Of a stretch of 64,000 bases of DNA, positions 10,791 through 20,497 are shown one piece after another; within the stretch, counting starts at the first letter, position 1; every line of letters starts with the position of its first letter. Source of the stretch: Massilia sp. erpn (lineage in GTDB: Bacteria; Pseudomonadota; Gammaproteobacteria; Burkholderiales; Burkholderiaceae_D); assembly GCF_024400215.1 (NCBI RefSeq), contig NZ_CP053748.1:1550001-1614000 (forward strand), written 5' to 3'. The translations under genes were made by a program, and so were the position numbers. A model generated the notes under the pieces. It saw nothing but the letters and a program-made list of their open reading frames with translations. It was not told where the DNA came from and ran no database searches.

Positions 10791-12827
10791 ATGTCCCGCC
10801 TACCCACTCCCCTCGCCGCCGGCCTGCTGGCCGGTTGCAGCCTGCTGGCCGCCGAAACGGCCGCGCAGGAAAGCACCCTGCCCCTGACCACCGTTACCGC
10901 CAAAGGCTATGCGGGCGAAGACCTGCAAACGCCGCTGGCCGCCGTTTCGCTAAGCCGCGACGAGCTGCTGGCGCGCGGCGCGGCCAACGCCGGCGATGCG
11001 CTGCGCGGCGTGCCAGGGCTGGCGGTCGCCAGCGATGGGCCGCAGGGACAAAATCCGGTGATCCGTGGCTTGAAGAAGGAGAGCATCACCCTGCTGATCG
11101 ACGGCATGCGCGTCAATTCGGCGCAGCCGGCGGGCGCCATCGCCTCCCTGCTGTCGCTGGGATTGACGGATCGGCTGGAAGTGGTGAAAGGCCCGGCTTC
11201 CGTGCTGTACGGCGCGGGCGCCATGGGCGGCGCCATCAATATTCTGACGCCGCAAGCCAAATTTGTTCCGGGCGCGCAGATCAGCACCAGCGTGGGCGGC
11301 GACAGCGCCAGCGATGCGCTGCGCGCGGCAGCCATCGCCAATATGTCGCAGGGCGACCATGCCTTCATGCTGGGTGCGGCCATCGCCCGCATCGGCGATT
11401 ACCGCAGCCCGGCGGGCGAGGTGGCGCATAGCGGCTACGACTCGGACAGCTTTATCGGCCAGTACCGCTTCCGCATCGACGGCAGCCAGCAGCTGCGCGT
11501 ATCGCTGCAAAGACACCGCGACGACGACGTGTGGTATCCCGGCTCGGCCAAACCCGGCACGCCGCCTACGCTGGGCGTGGTGACGGTGCGCGCGCCGAAG
11601 CAGGAGCGCAAGCTGGCCGAGGTGGGTTACAGCCGCAAGGACAGCGGCACCCTGAATTTCGACGTGCGCGCCTACCGCCAGGAAGTGCGCCGCCAGATCC
11701 AGGCCTATGCCGCCGCGCTGGGCCGCAACCAGAGCGAAACCGACGTCACCTTCACCACTGACGGCGTGGACGCCAGCGCCAACTGGCTGGCCCATCCCCA
11801 GCATCTGCTGAGCTTCGGCGTAAATGCCTGGAAGATGAAAGCCGCGCCGGAACGCTATCTGAATAATAATCCGCCGCTGTTCAACAACCATGTGCGCAAC
11901 GATCCCTTCCGCGACGGGAAGATCGACGCCCTCGGTCTCTATGTGCAGGATGACGCGCGCTTCGGCCAGCTGAATGTGCTGGCGGGTCTGCGCTACGACC
12001 GCATCAAAGGCTCGGCCGAGTCGATGAGCAATGGCGCAGTGCGCAACGGCCTTGCGCGCAGCGACCACGCTACCTCCGGCAGTCTGGGCGCGATTTACGA
12101 AGCGTCGCCGCTGCTGCGGCCTTACGCCAATCTGTCGCGCGGCTTCCGCGCCGGCGAGATGCGCGAGCGCTTTGAAGCATCGCCGCGCGGCGACGGTTAC
12201 TACTATGTGGGCAATCCGCAGATCCGCCCCGAGAAGGCGACGCAGTTCGAGCTGGGCCTGAAAGGCGAGGATAGCCGTTTCAGCTATAGCCTGTCGGCCT
12301 ACCGCAGCCGCATCAGCGACTACATCACGGGCCGCGTCACCGGCGCGGTGAATGCCGGCCTGCCGGTCAAGCAAACCGAGAATATCGGCCGCGCCACGCT
12401 GAAAGGCCTGGAATTCCAGGGTCGCTGGCAAGTCCTCAACCAACAGTGGCTGACGGCGGCCTACTCGCGCATTCGCGGCGAGAACGACGACCTGCGCGAG
12501 CCGCTGTTCCAGATGCCGGCCGACGAAGCTTCGCTGGGCTGGCAGGGGCGCATCGCCAGCGGCTGGAGCGGCGACGCCACGCTGCGCATGGTCAAGCGCC
12601 AGGACCGCGTGGCGCGCATCTTCGCGCGCGGCACGGAGAATGCAACGGCGGGCTTCGGCACAGCCGATATCGGCCTGACCTACCGCTGGACCAAGAACAG
12701 CCTGCGCATCGCGCTGAAGAACCTGGCCGACAAGGCTTACCACGAGCACCTGACCGAAGGCTTGTCCGGCCAGGAAATCCAGGCGCCGGGCCGCAGCCTG
12801 GCCCTCAACTGGCAAAGCAATTTCTGA
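10791..12827 (+). CDS. Second TonB-dependent receptor of the operon
   Basis: A 678-residue outer-membrane receptor with a signal peptide, a plug (about 45-155, with VIRGLKKESITLLIDGMRV-like core) and a barrel ending in SNF. It contains GNPQIRPE, the position of the NPNL box. The ligand is unknown. A 69-base gap separates it from the DUF2149 gene, and the ABC importer gene starts 1 base after its stop, so it may feed that importer rather than the chelatase. Confidence 0.85.
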   Translation: MSRLPTPLAAGLLAGCSLLAAETAAQESTLPLTTVTAKGYAGEDLQTPLAAVSLSRDELLARGAANAGDALRGVPGLAVASDGPQGQNPVIRGLKKESITLLIDGMRVNSAQPAGAIASLLSLGLTDRLEVVKGPASVLYGAGAMGGAINILTPQAKFVPGAQISTSVGGDSASDALRAAAIANMSQGDHAFMLGAAIARIGDYRSPAGEVAHSGYDSDSFIGQYRFRIDGSQQLRVSLQRHRDDDVWYPGSAKPGTPPTLGVVTVRAPKQERKLAEVGYSRKDSGTLNFDVRAYRQEVRRQIQAYAAALGRNQSETDVTFTTDGVDASANWLAHPQHLLSFGVNAWKMKAAPERYLNNNPPLFNNHVRNDPFRDGKIDALGLYVQDDARFGQLNVLAGLRYDRIKGSAESMSNGAVRNGLARSDHATSGSLGAIYEASPLLRPYANLSRGFRAGEMRERFEASPRGDGYYYVGNPQIRPEKATQFELGLKGEDSRFSYSLSAYRSRISDYITGRVTGAVNAGLPVKQTENIGRATLKGLEFQGRWQVLNQQWLTAAYSRIRGENDDLREPLFQMPADEASLGWQGRIASGWSGDATLRMVKRQDRVARIFARGTENATAGFGTADIGLTYRWTKNSLRIALKNLADKAYHEHLTEGLSGQEIQAPGRSLALNWQSNF

Positions 12828-12828
12828 T

Positions 12829-13848
12829 ATGAACACCCTGCGCCGCACCGTACTGGCAGCCGCCCTCGCCGCTGTCTCCGTCTTCGCCCAGGCGGCGAAG
12901 CTGCCCAAGCTGGTGCTGGCCGGCCCGTATGCCAGCGTATCCTTCCCGCTGATCCATATGGCCGAAAGCGGCGCACTTTCCGATCTGGCCGAGCAGGTGG
13001 AATTCGTGGCCTGGCGCGACCCCGACCAGCTACGCGTGCTGACCCTGGGCGGCAAGGCCGACTTCATCGCCACGCCCACCAATGTGGCGGCCAATCTGTA
13101 TAACCGCGGCGCGCCGCTGTCATTACTGAATGTCTCCTCCTGGGGCATGTTGTGGATGGTGTCGCGCGATGCGAATATGAAAACGCTGGCCGATTTCAAG
13201 GGCAAGGAAATCGCCATGCCCTTCCGCGCCGATATGCCGGACATCGTTTTCGGCGCCCTGACCGAGAAGCAGGGTCTGGACCCGCGCAAGGACTTCCGCA
13301 TGCGCTATGTGGCCACGCCGATGGACGCCATGCAGCTGCTGCTGACGCGCCGCGCCGACCATGTGCTGTTGGCCGAACCGGCTGCTTCCATGGCGCTGCG
13401 CAAGAGCCGCTCCTTCCCCATCAGCGCCATCGCGCCCGAGCTGCACCGCAGCGTGGACCTACAGAAGGAATGGGGCCGCGTCTTCCAGCGCGAGGCGCGC
13501 CTGCCGCAAGCGGGCATCGCCGTGCTGGGCAAGGCGAAGAACGATGCCGCCCTGGTGGAGCGCTTCCAGTCCGCCTATGCCGCCTCGCTCAAATGGTGCA
13601 ATGAACATGCCGACGCCTGCGGCGCCATGGTCGCCAAGCGCATCGATATGCTGACGCCGGAGGCGGTGGCCGATTCGATCCGCCTGGGCCGCAGTCAGTT
13701 CCTCACGGCGCAGCAGGCACGCCCCGAGCTGGAAGCTTTCTTCAGCGTCCTGCTCAATAAACAGCCCGCCATCCTGGGCGGAAAACTGCCGGACGCCGGC
13801 TTCTATGCCGGCAGCATCCCAGCCGAGAAGACAGCGGACAAGCGATGA
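12829..13848 (+). CDS. ABC transporter substrate-binding protein, NitT/TauT (NMT1-like) type
   Basis: A 339-residue periplasmic binding protein with a signal peptide ending near AQAAK (about residue 23), showing the type II fold of SsuA/NrtA/ThiY-like proteins. Residues such as GKADFIATPTNVAANL fit the family. It starts 1 base after the receptor stop and overlaps the permease start by 4 bases. The substrate cannot be read from sequence; the context suggests a ligand brought in by the second TonB receptor. Confidence 0.8.
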   Translation: MNTLRRTVLAAALAAVSVFAQAAKLPKLVLAGPYASVSFPLIHMAESGALSDLAEQVEFVAWRDPDQLRVLTLGGKADFIATPTNVAANLYNRGAPLSLLNVSSWGMLWMVSRDANMKTLADFKGKEIAMPFRADMPDIVFGALTEKQGLDPRKDFRMRYVATPMDAMQLLLTRRADHVLLAEPAASMALRKSRSFPISAIAPELHRSVDLQKEWGRVFQREARLPQAGIAVLGKAKNDAALVERFQSAYAASLKWCNEHADACGAMVAKRIDMLTPEAVADSIRLGRSQFLTAQQARPELEAFFSVLLNKQPAILGGKLPDAGFYAGSIPAEKTADKR

Positions 13849-14636
13849 GACTCCTGCGCGACTGGCTGTATGGCATCCCCGCTTATCTATGGAGCGGCTG
13901 GGGCGCCATCGCCAGTCTGTGCCTGTTTCTCGCGCTGTGGGAATGGGGCGCGCAGCTGTATGGCGCGCTGATCCTGCCCGGCCCGCAGCAAGCCTTTTCC
14001 ACCTTGGCCGAGCTGCTGTCCTCGGGTGCGGCCTGGCCGGAACTGTGGGCGACCGCGCGCCGTTCGCTGGCCGGCTTCGCGCTGTCGGTGGCGGCGGGCA
14101 GCACGCTGGGCCTGGTGGCGGGACTGTCCATGACCACGGCCATGGTCTCGCGCCCCATTGTCACCCTGCTGGTCGGCATGCCGCCGATCGCCTGGCTGGT
14201 ATTGGCCCTGCTGTGGTTCGGCGCGGGCGACGCCACGCCGGTGTTCACCGTCTTCGTGGCCTGCTTCCCGGTCATCTTCGCCGGGGCGCTGCAAGGCACG
14301 CGCACCCTGGACCGCCAGCTCAAGGATGTGGCACGCGCCTACCGCCTGCCGCTGGGCATGACCTTGTTCGACGTGTATCTACCGCATGTGCTGTCCTACC
14401 TCTTCCCATCCTGGATTACGGCATTGGGCATGTCGTGGAAGATCGCCGTCATGGCCGAGCTGCTGGCCACCGCCGATGGCGTCGGTGCGGCGCTGGCCGT
14501 CACGCGCTCGCATCTGGACACGGCGGCGTCGCTGGCCTGGGTCGTGGCCGTGCTTGGCTTGCTGCTGGCGGTGGAATACCTGCTGCTGGAACCCATCAAG
14601 CGCGAAGTGGAGCGCTGGCGCGAGGCCACATCATGA
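13845..14636 (+). CDS. ABC transporter permease, NitT/TauT type
   Basis: A 263-residue inner-membrane permease with about six membrane segments. The cytoplasmic coupling loop LKDVARAYRLP (about residues 160-170) is the EAA-like motif that contacts the ATPase. It overlaps both the binding-protein stop and the ATPase start by ATGA, indicating translational coupling. Confidence 0.85.
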   Translation: MRLLRDWLYGIPAYLWSGWGAIASLCLFLALWEWGAQLYGALILPGPQQAFSTLAELLSSGAAWPELWATARRSLAGFALSVAAGSTLGLVAGLSMTTAMVSRPIVTLLVGMPPIAWLVLALLWFGAGDATPVFTVFVACFPVIFAGALQGTRTLDRQLKDVARAYRLPLGMTLFDVYLPHVLSYLFPSWITALGMSWKIAVMAELLATADGVGAALAVTRSHLDTAASLAWVVAVLGLLLAVEYLLLEPIKREVERWREATS

Positions 14637-15454
14637 AGCTCGCCATCGAGGAACTGAACCACAGCTTCGCGCTGGACGAGGTGCTGGCCGATATCGGCCT
14701 GACCTTGGAGGCGGGCGAGTCGCTGGCCCTGGTCGGTCCATCCGGCTGCGGCAAGACCACCTTGCTGAACCTGATCGCCGGCCTGCTGCAGCCACGCGAG
14801 GGCCGCATCGAAAACAGTTTCACCAGCATGGCCTATATGTTCCAGCAACCGCGCCTGCTGCCGTGGAAAACGGCGCGCGACAATATCGCCCTGGGCCTGA
14901 AGGCACGCGGCATGCCGCGTGGCGAACGCGAAGCGCGCGCCGCTGATCTGGGCCGCAAGCTTGGACTGGAGGCGGCCGATCTGGACAAGTTCCCGCACGC
15001 CCTGTCCGGCGGCATGCAAAGCCGCGTGGCGCTGGCGCGTGCGCTGGCGCTGGAACCGGACCTGCTGCTGCTCGACGAACCCTTCTCGGCGCTGGATGTG
15101 GGCTTGAAGATGGAACTGTACGCCCTGCTGCTCGAGCAGCAGGCGCAGCGCAGCAGCGCCGTGCTGATGATCACCCACGACCTGATGGAAGCGGTGCGCC
15201 TGGCCGACCGCATTGCCATGATGGCCGCCGCGCCGGGACGCATCGTGCGCACCTTCACCCTGAGCCGCCCGCAGCATGAGCGCGACGATGGCTGGGTCTA
15301 CCGCACCACAGCCAAATTGATGCAGGAACCGGAAGTACGCGCCGGCTTCGGCCTTGGCCGCGCCATGCTCTCTACCGACGACGAGAGCGGCGATGGCATC
15401 GCCAGCGCGCGCGAAGACAAGCCGGCACGCCGCAGGGAGATGCGCTGTGCCTGA
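14633..15454 (+). CDS. ABC transporter ATP-binding protein, NitT/TauT type
   Basis: The Walker A motif GPSGCGKTT, the Q-loop, the signature LSGGMQSRVALARAL, Walker B (LLLLDEP) and the H-loop (ITHD) are all present. The start at 14633 overlaps the permease stop as ATGA; the reading frame stays open further upstream, but that part is the antisense-free shadow of the permease and has no ABC homology. The 273-residue product carries a charged C-terminal tail beyond the usual domain. Confidence 0.88.
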   Translation: MKLAIEELNHSFALDEVLADIGLTLEAGESLALVGPSGCGKTTLLNLIAGLLQPREGRIENSFTSMAYMFQQPRLLPWKTARDNIALGLKARGMPRGEREARAADLGRKLGLEAADLDKFPHALSGGMQSRVALARALALEPDLLLLDEPFSALDVGLKMELYALLLEQQAQRSSAVLMITHDLMEAVRLADRIAMMAAAPGRIVRTFTLSRPQHERDDGWVYRTTAKLMQEPEVRAGFGLGRAMLSTDDESGDGIASAREDKPARRREMRCA

Positions 15455-16673
15455 TTTCATGCCACGTCCGCTGCAGGCGCACCCGCTCTTCCTGTGCGGC
15501 TTCCGTCCCTTCTTCCTGTTCACGGCCGGCTGGGGTACGCTGGCCATGGCTGCCTGGCTGGCGATGCTGGCCGGCTGGCTGCCCATGCCCGCTGTGGCGG
15601 GCGGCGCGCTGCAGTGGCACGCCCATGAAATGCTGTACGGTTTTGCCATGGCCTCCGTGGCCGGTTTCCTGCTCACGGCCGTGCCGGAATTCACCGGCGC
15701 ACCAGGCTATGGCGGCGGCACGCTGTTCGAACTGAGCCTGCTGTGGCTGGGCGCCCGCCTCGCCTTCCTGCTTTCGCCGTGGCTTGGTGTCTGGCCGGCC
15801 GCCGTGCTGAATGCCGCCCTGCCGCTCTGGCTACTGTGGCTGCTGGCGCCGCCGATATGGCGCGATCCCGGCCGCCGCCATCTGAGCTTCCTCTACGCGC
15901 TGGCGGCATTGGCCGCCGCCGATGCCGGCTTCTTTATCGCCCTGGCGCGCGGCGCGGCGGCGCTACCCTGGCTGTATGCGGCCAATGGCATGCTGATGGT
16001 GCTGATCGTGGTCACGGTCAGCCGCGTCTCCATGCGCATCGTGAACAGCGGCATGGATGGCGACGATGACAGTGGCGCGGCCTATCTGGCGCGGCCGCCG
16101 CGGCGCAATCTCGCCACCTTCGCCATTGCGCTGTGCACGGCGGCGGAATTCGTCTTGCCGGGGAATGCCGTCGCCGGCTGGCTGGCCCTGGCCGCCAGCG
16201 CCGCCATGCTCAATCTGCTCAACGACTGGCATGTGGGCATACCCCTGTTCCGCCGCTGGCCGCTGATGTTGTATGCCGTGTACTGGCTGATGGCGCTCGG
16301 CTTCGGCGCCATGGGCGCCAGCCTGTTAGGCGCACCCTGGCCGGTATCGGCCGGACGCCATCTGCTGATGGCAGGCGCCATCAGTCTCGCCATCCTGAGC
16401 GTGATGTGCATCGCAGGCCGCAGCCATGCCGGACACTGGCCGGAACGGCGCACCTGGGTGCCGCTGGCGGCCGCCACCATCGTCCTGGCCGCGCTGCTGC
16501 GCTATGCGGCGGGCCTGCCGCAGGCGGGGACGCTGGCGGCCAGCCTGCTGGCCGCATCCGGCCTGCTGTGGCTCGCCGCCTTCGCACTCTACCTGCGCTA
16601 CTTCTGGCCCATCCTGGCCGGACCAAGACCGGACCAGGCGCAGGGCTGCGCTGGTCCGGCTGAAGAGGCGTGA
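15447..16673 (+). CDS. NnrS family heme-copper membrane protein
   Basis: A polytopic inner-membrane protein of about 408 residues with roughly 12 hydrophobic segments and His-containing motifs (HPLFLCGFRPFFLF near the N-terminus, WHAHEMLYGF) typical of NnrS, a heme and copper protein linked to nitric oxide metabolism. I chose GTG 15447 because GGGAGA lies 6 nt upstream and the frame overlaps the ATPase stop; ATG 15459 is the alternative. It is the last gene of the operon and ends exactly against the convergent GMC gene. It links the heme locus to NO or low-oxygen physiology. Confidence 0.85.
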   Translation: MPDFMPRPLQAHPLFLCGFRPFFLFTAGWGTLAMAAWLAMLAGWLPMPAVAGGALQWHAHEMLYGFAMASVAGFLLTAVPEFTGAPGYGGGTLFELSLLWLGARLAFLLSPWLGVWPAAVLNAALPLWLLWLLAPPIWRDPGRRHLSFLYALAALAAADAGFFIALARGAAALPWLYAANGMLMVLIVVTVSRVSMRIVNSGMDGDDDSGAAYLARPPRRNLATFAIALCTAAEFVLPGNAVAGWLALAASAAMLNLLNDWHVGIPLFRRWPLMLYAVYWLMALGFGAMGASLLGAPWPVSAGRHLLMAGAISLAILSVMCIAGRSHAGHWPERRTWVPLAAATIVLAALLRYAAGLPQAGTLAASLLAASGLLWLAAFALYLRYFWPILAGPRPDQAQGCAGPAEEA

Positions 16674-18194
16674 TCAGGCCAGGTGCTCGGCATACAGCTT
16701 TTCGGCCATCATGATCACGGTGGGATTCAGGTTGATCAGCGGGATGTCCGGGAAAATCGAAGCGTCGATCACGCGCAAGCCTTCCACACCGTAGACGCGC
16801 GCCGCCTCGTCAACCACGGCGAGCGGATCGTCCGGCCGTCCCATGCGCGCCGTGGCGCAGGGATGCTGAATGGTGGACACGGCCTTCAGCAAGGCCTGCT
16901 CGATCTCGGCATCGCTTTCCACCTCGGCACCGGGGAAGATCTCCGCCACGGTCAGTTCGGCCAAAGGCCCCGTGGCCGCCAGCTTGCGCGCCAGGCGGAA
17001 GCACTCCACCATGCGCCGCATGTCATCCGGATCGTCCAGATGGTTGAAGTTGATCAGCGGCGCCTGCGCCGGGTCGCGGCTGGCCAGTCTGACCCAGCCC
17101 ACGGACTTGGCATTCATCAGTTCCAGCCCCAGGGTAAAGGCCACGCCAGTCGGGCTGACGGCGCCGTCCAGCAGGTGCGAAGGCGAGATGGCGATATCCA
17201 GCTCCATCTCCGACGAGGCATGGCTGGAATTGGTCCACAGCTGGGCGCCGACCACCGGCTTTTCCTGTCCCTTCAACTCCGGCACGCCGGCGAAATTCAT
17301 CCAGTAGAAGGGATGATCACGCAGATGCGTGCCGACCGCCGCCTCGCGCAGCAGCGGAATGCCCAGCTCTTCCAGATGCGCTTTGGGACCGACGCCCGAA
17401 CGCAGCAGGATGGCCGTGCTGCCGTAGGCGCCGGCGCTCAGGATGATGTCGCGCGCGGCGATTTCATGCCCGTCGGCCAGCACCACGGCGACCGCCTTGC
17501 GGCCGTCGAAGCGCACCCGGTCCACCAGGCATAGCGGCTGTATCTTCAGGTTGGGCCGCGAGCGCACCGCATGCGTCAGATAGGCCATGCCGGTGTTCAC
17601 GCGCACGCCGTTGACGATGTTCATGGGATTCGGCCCGGCGCCATTGTTCCGGTCCGAGTTGAAATCATCCACCGCCGCGTAGCCCAGTTCCAGCGCCGCA
17701 TCGACCATGGCGCGCTGCACCGGCGAGATGGCGGCGCGCGACATCTGGTGGATGGGCAAAGGCCCGCTGCGGCCATGCCAGCGCTCCTCGCCATGCTGGC
17801 TGCTCTCCATTTTTTTATAGTAAGGCAGCACCTCCTCGAAGGACCAGCCTTTTACCCCAGCCTTCTCCCATAAATCGAAGCAGTAAGGCGTGGCGCGGCA
17901 GGCCACGGCGGCGTTGATGGCGGAGCTGCCGCCCACCACCTTGCCGCGCGGCGTATACACCGGATTGTCGTGCGGGCCGGGAATGGCATGGTAGCCCCAG
18001 TCGTAGCGCGCATCGCCGTTGGCTGCCACGATATTGCTGTTGTAGATCAGCTCCGGGTATTCGTGCGGGTCAAAACTCTGGCCCGCTTCCAGCAGCAGCA
18101 CGCGCCGCCCGGGCTTCTCGCTCAGGCGCGCCGCCAGCACGGCGCCGGCCGAGCCGCCGCCAACGATGATGTAGTCGAATGCAGTATCACTCAT
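16674..18194 (-). CDS. GMC family FAD oxidoreductase (choline dehydrogenase-like)
   Basis: A 506-residue flavoprotein with the FAD-binding GGGSAGA motif at the N-terminus, the GMC signature near GKVVGGSSAINA, the second signature around SAGAYGSTAILLRSG, and the C-terminal catalytic region (HPCATARMG, then NLNPTVIMMAEK). Family members oxidise alcohols. It lies 27 bases downstream of the zinc alcohol dehydrogenase on the same strand, so the two probably act on one alcohol or its aldehyde. The substrate is not evident. Confidence 0.88.
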   Translation of the reverse strand: MSDTAFDYIIVGGGSAGAVLAARLSEKPGRRVLLLEAGQSFDPHEYPELIYNSNIVAANGDARYDWGYHAIPGPHDNPVYTPRGKVVGGSSAINAAVACRATPYCFDLWEKAGVKGWSFEEVLPYYKKMESSQHGEERWHGRSGPLPIHQMSRAAISPVQRAMVDAALELGYAAVDDFNSDRNNGAGPNPMNIVNGVRVNTGMAYLTHAVRSRPNLKIQPLCLVDRVRFDGRKAVAVVLADGHEIAARDIILSAGAYGSTAILLRSGVGPKAHLEELGIPLLREAAVGTHLRDHPFYWMNFAGVPELKGQEKPVVGAQLWTNSSHASSEMELDIAISPSHLLDGAVSPTGVAFTLGLELMNAKSVGWVRLASRDPAQAPLINFNHLDDPDDMRRMVECFRLARKLAATGPLAELTVAEIFPGAEVESDAEIEQALLKAVSTIQHPCATARMGRPDDPLAVVDEAARVYGVEGLRVIDASIFPDIPLINLNPTVIMMAEKLYAEHLA

Positions 18195-18221
18195 GGTTCT
18201 CTCTCAGGGTGGTCGGAAAAA

Positions 18222-19322
18222 TCAGTGCGGCATGCGCAGCAGGGCTTTGACGGTGGCGCCGGACAAGGCGTCTTCGGCGGCCTGGTTGATCTGCTCCAGC
18301 TCATACACCTTCATCATGCGGTCGGCCGGGAAGCGGCCCTGGCGGAACAGCTCCACCAGGCGCGGGATGAAGACGTCGGGCACGGCGTCGCCCATCACGC
18401 TGCCGCGCACCACGCGGCCGCGCAGCAAATGCCATAGGTCGATGTCGAAGCGCGAGCCGGCCGGCGGCGCGCCGGTGATCACGCATACGCCGTTTTCCGC
18501 CAGCGCGTCGACGGCCTGCGTCATCACCCGCGTCACACCGGTCGATTCGACCGCGCCGTGCACGCCGCCTTCGGTGATGGTACGGATGCGCACCACGGCG
18601 TCCTCCTTGCTGCCGTTGACGGTGTGGGTGGCGCCCAGTTCGCGCGCCAGATCGAGGCGGCTGTCCTTGATATCCACCGCGATGATGGCAGCGCAGCCGG
18701 CCACGCGGGCGGCCATGATGGCGGCCAGGCCCACGGCGCCGGTGCCGAAAACAGCCAGCGTGCTGCCCGGCGCGGGCCGCAGGGTGTTCATCACCGCCCC
18801 GGCGCCGGTCATGATGCCGCAGGCGAAGGGACCGAGAAACTCAAGCGGTACACCCTTCGGCACCTTCACCACCGAACTGGCTGGCGCGATGGCACGCGTG
18901 GCAAAGGAGGACTGGCAGAAGAAATGGCTATGCACCTCATACATGCCGTGATGCAGGCAGGTCGAGCCATCCAGGCGCGCGCCGCCGAAATTCAGCGCCA
19001 CATGGTGCACGCAGTAAGTGGGCAGGCCGCTGTGGCATTTCTCGCAGACGCCGCAGGCGCCCAGGCTCAGCACCACGTGGTCGCCCACCGCCACCTTGCT
19101 TACGCGCGCGCCAACGCGCTCGACGATGCCCGCGCCCTCATGACCGAGCACGATGGGCAGCGGCGTGGCGATGTGCTGGTCGCGCACGGCGAGGTCGGTG
19201 TGGCAGATGCCGGTGGCGACCACGCGCACCAGCACTTCGTCGTCGCGTGGATCGTCCAGCGTCAGGTCGGCCAGGCGGAACGGTTCCGCGGCGCGGCCCG
19301 CCAAGGCGGCTCGTATTTTCAT
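18222..19322 (-). CDS. Zinc-dependent alcohol dehydrogenase (aryl/class III type)
   Basis: A 366-residue medium-chain dehydrogenase. Catalytic zinc ligands are visible (CHTD near residue 39, GHEGAG), the structural zinc loop has four Cys (CGVCEKCHSGLPTYC), and the NAD Rossmann motif is GTGAVG. I chose ATG 19322 because AAGGGAGA precedes it; an in-frame ATG sits a few codons upstream. It is divergent from a LysR gene that probably controls it. Confidence 0.88.
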   Translation of the reverse strand: MKIRAALAGRAAEPFRLADLTLDDPRDDEVLVRVVATGICHTDLAVRDQHIATPLPIVLGHEGAGIVERVGARVSKVAVGDHVVLSLGACGVCEKCHSGLPTYCVHHVALNFGGARLDGSTCLHHGMYEVHSHFFCQSSFATRAIAPASSVVKVPKGVPLEFLGPFACGIMTGAGAVMNTLRPAPGSTLAVFGTGAVGLAAIMAARVAGCAAIIAVDIKDSRLDLARELGATHTVNGSKEDAVVRIRTITEGGVHGAVESTGVTRVMTQAVDALAENGVCVITGAPPAGSRFDIDLWHLLRGRVVRGSVMGDAVPDVFIPRLVELFRQGRFPADRMMKVYELEQINQAAEDALSGATVKALLRMPH

Positions 19323-19426
19323 TTGTCTCCCTTTCATTGCGTGAGTCGGCGCAGCGGATTGTAGAATCGGCCATTTGAGCAAACAATCCTCGATTTCTGA
19401 AACCCTATGTCAGTCTGGAGCGAACA

Positions 19427-20341
19427 ATGAATTACCAATTCCCGTGGATCGAAGCCTTCGTCAAAGTGCTGGAGACGGGCAGCTTTACCGAGGCGGCAAG
19501 GGTGCTGGGCGTGACCAAGTCGGTGGTCAGCAAGCGCGTGCAGGATCTGGAACAGGCGCTTGGCGCCAAACTGCTGCACCGCTCCACGCGCCGCCTGACG
19601 CCCACCGATGTGGGCCAGGGCTTTTACGAAAAAACGCGCAGCATCCTGATCGACCTGGATGGCGCGGTGGAAGACGTGACCAAGAGCGGCGGCCGGCTGA
19701 CGGGCGCCATCCGCATTTCCGCGCCCATGAGTTTCGGCACCATGCATCTGGGGCCGGCGCTCTATCCGTTTTTGCGGCGGCATGCGCAATTGCAGGTGGC
19801 GCTCTCGCTCAACGATCAGCGCACCGACCTGCAGACCGAAGGTTTCGACCTGGGCATCCGCATCGGACGGCCCGGCGACTCCTCCCTGATCGGCCGCAAG
19901 CTCGGCATCAGCCGCCGCGTCCTGGTCTGCAGTCCGGACTATGCGCGGCGCAAAGGCATTCCGGCCACGCCGGAGGAATTGCGCGATCACGACTGCATCC
20001 ACTACCTGACCGTCAATCCCAACCAACTCTGGCAGTTCGAGCGGCCGAACGGCGAGATCCGCTCGGCCCCGATCAACGCCCGCTTCATCGTCAACAATGG
20101 CGAAGCGACGCGCGACGCCGCCTGCGCCGGCCTGGGTATTTCAGTGCAGCCGCTGTTCCTGGCCTGGGAAGCGATCCGCGACGGCCGGCTGCAGATCCTG
20201 CCGAACTTCAAACTGGCGGACGACTACATCTACGCCCTCTACCCGCAAGACCGCCACCGTTCCGAAAAGGTGCGCGCCATCGTCGAATACCTGTCCGGCT
20301 GTTGGCAGCAGCCGGCCTGGGACCGTGTGGTTCATCCTTAA
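19427..20341 (+). CDS. LysR family transcriptional regulator
   Basis: A 304-residue regulator with the N-terminal winged helix-turn-helix (FTEAARVLGVTKSVVSKRV, about 17-35) and a C-terminal effector domain. It is divergent from the alcohol dehydrogenase/GMC pair across 104 bases, the classic LysR arrangement, so it probably controls that pair in response to the substrate. GGAGCGAACA precedes the ATG. It belongs to the CrgA-like subgroup judging by PTDVGQGFYEKTR. Confidence 0.9.
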   Translation: MNYQFPWIEAFVKVLETGSFTEAARVLGVTKSVVSKRVQDLEQALGAKLLHRSTRRLTPTDVGQGFYEKTRSILIDLDGAVEDVTKSGGRLTGAIRISAPMSFGTMHLGPALYPFLRRHAQLQVALSLNDQRTDLQTEGFDLGIRIGRPGDSSLIGRKLGISRRVLVCSPDYARRKGIPATPEELRDHDCIHYLTVNPNQLWQFERPNGEIRSAPINARFIVNNGEATRDAACAGLGISVQPLFLAWEAIRDGRLQILPNFKLADDYIYALYPQDRHRSEKVRAIVEYLSGCWQQPAWDRVVHP

Positions 20342-20497
20342 AATATTTCCATTTCACAGTGATAATTTATTATTAACAATATCGTCCCACCTATAACACT
20401 TTTATTTAAGAAGTCTTTTTTCTGACATTTTCGTGATTATGTGTGACTATTTATAATTGAATATTACAAAATATAGACAAATTGATATAAAACTTCG

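Noticed and set aside
10950..13301. Antisense frame of nearly 800 codons across the second TonB receptor
   Set aside because: It spans two well-supported plus-strand genes and has no recognisable domain.
13805..14632. Upstream extension of the ABC ATPase as a fusion protein
   Set aside because: It is the shifted frame of the permease. The true ATPase start overlaps the permease stop as ATGA.
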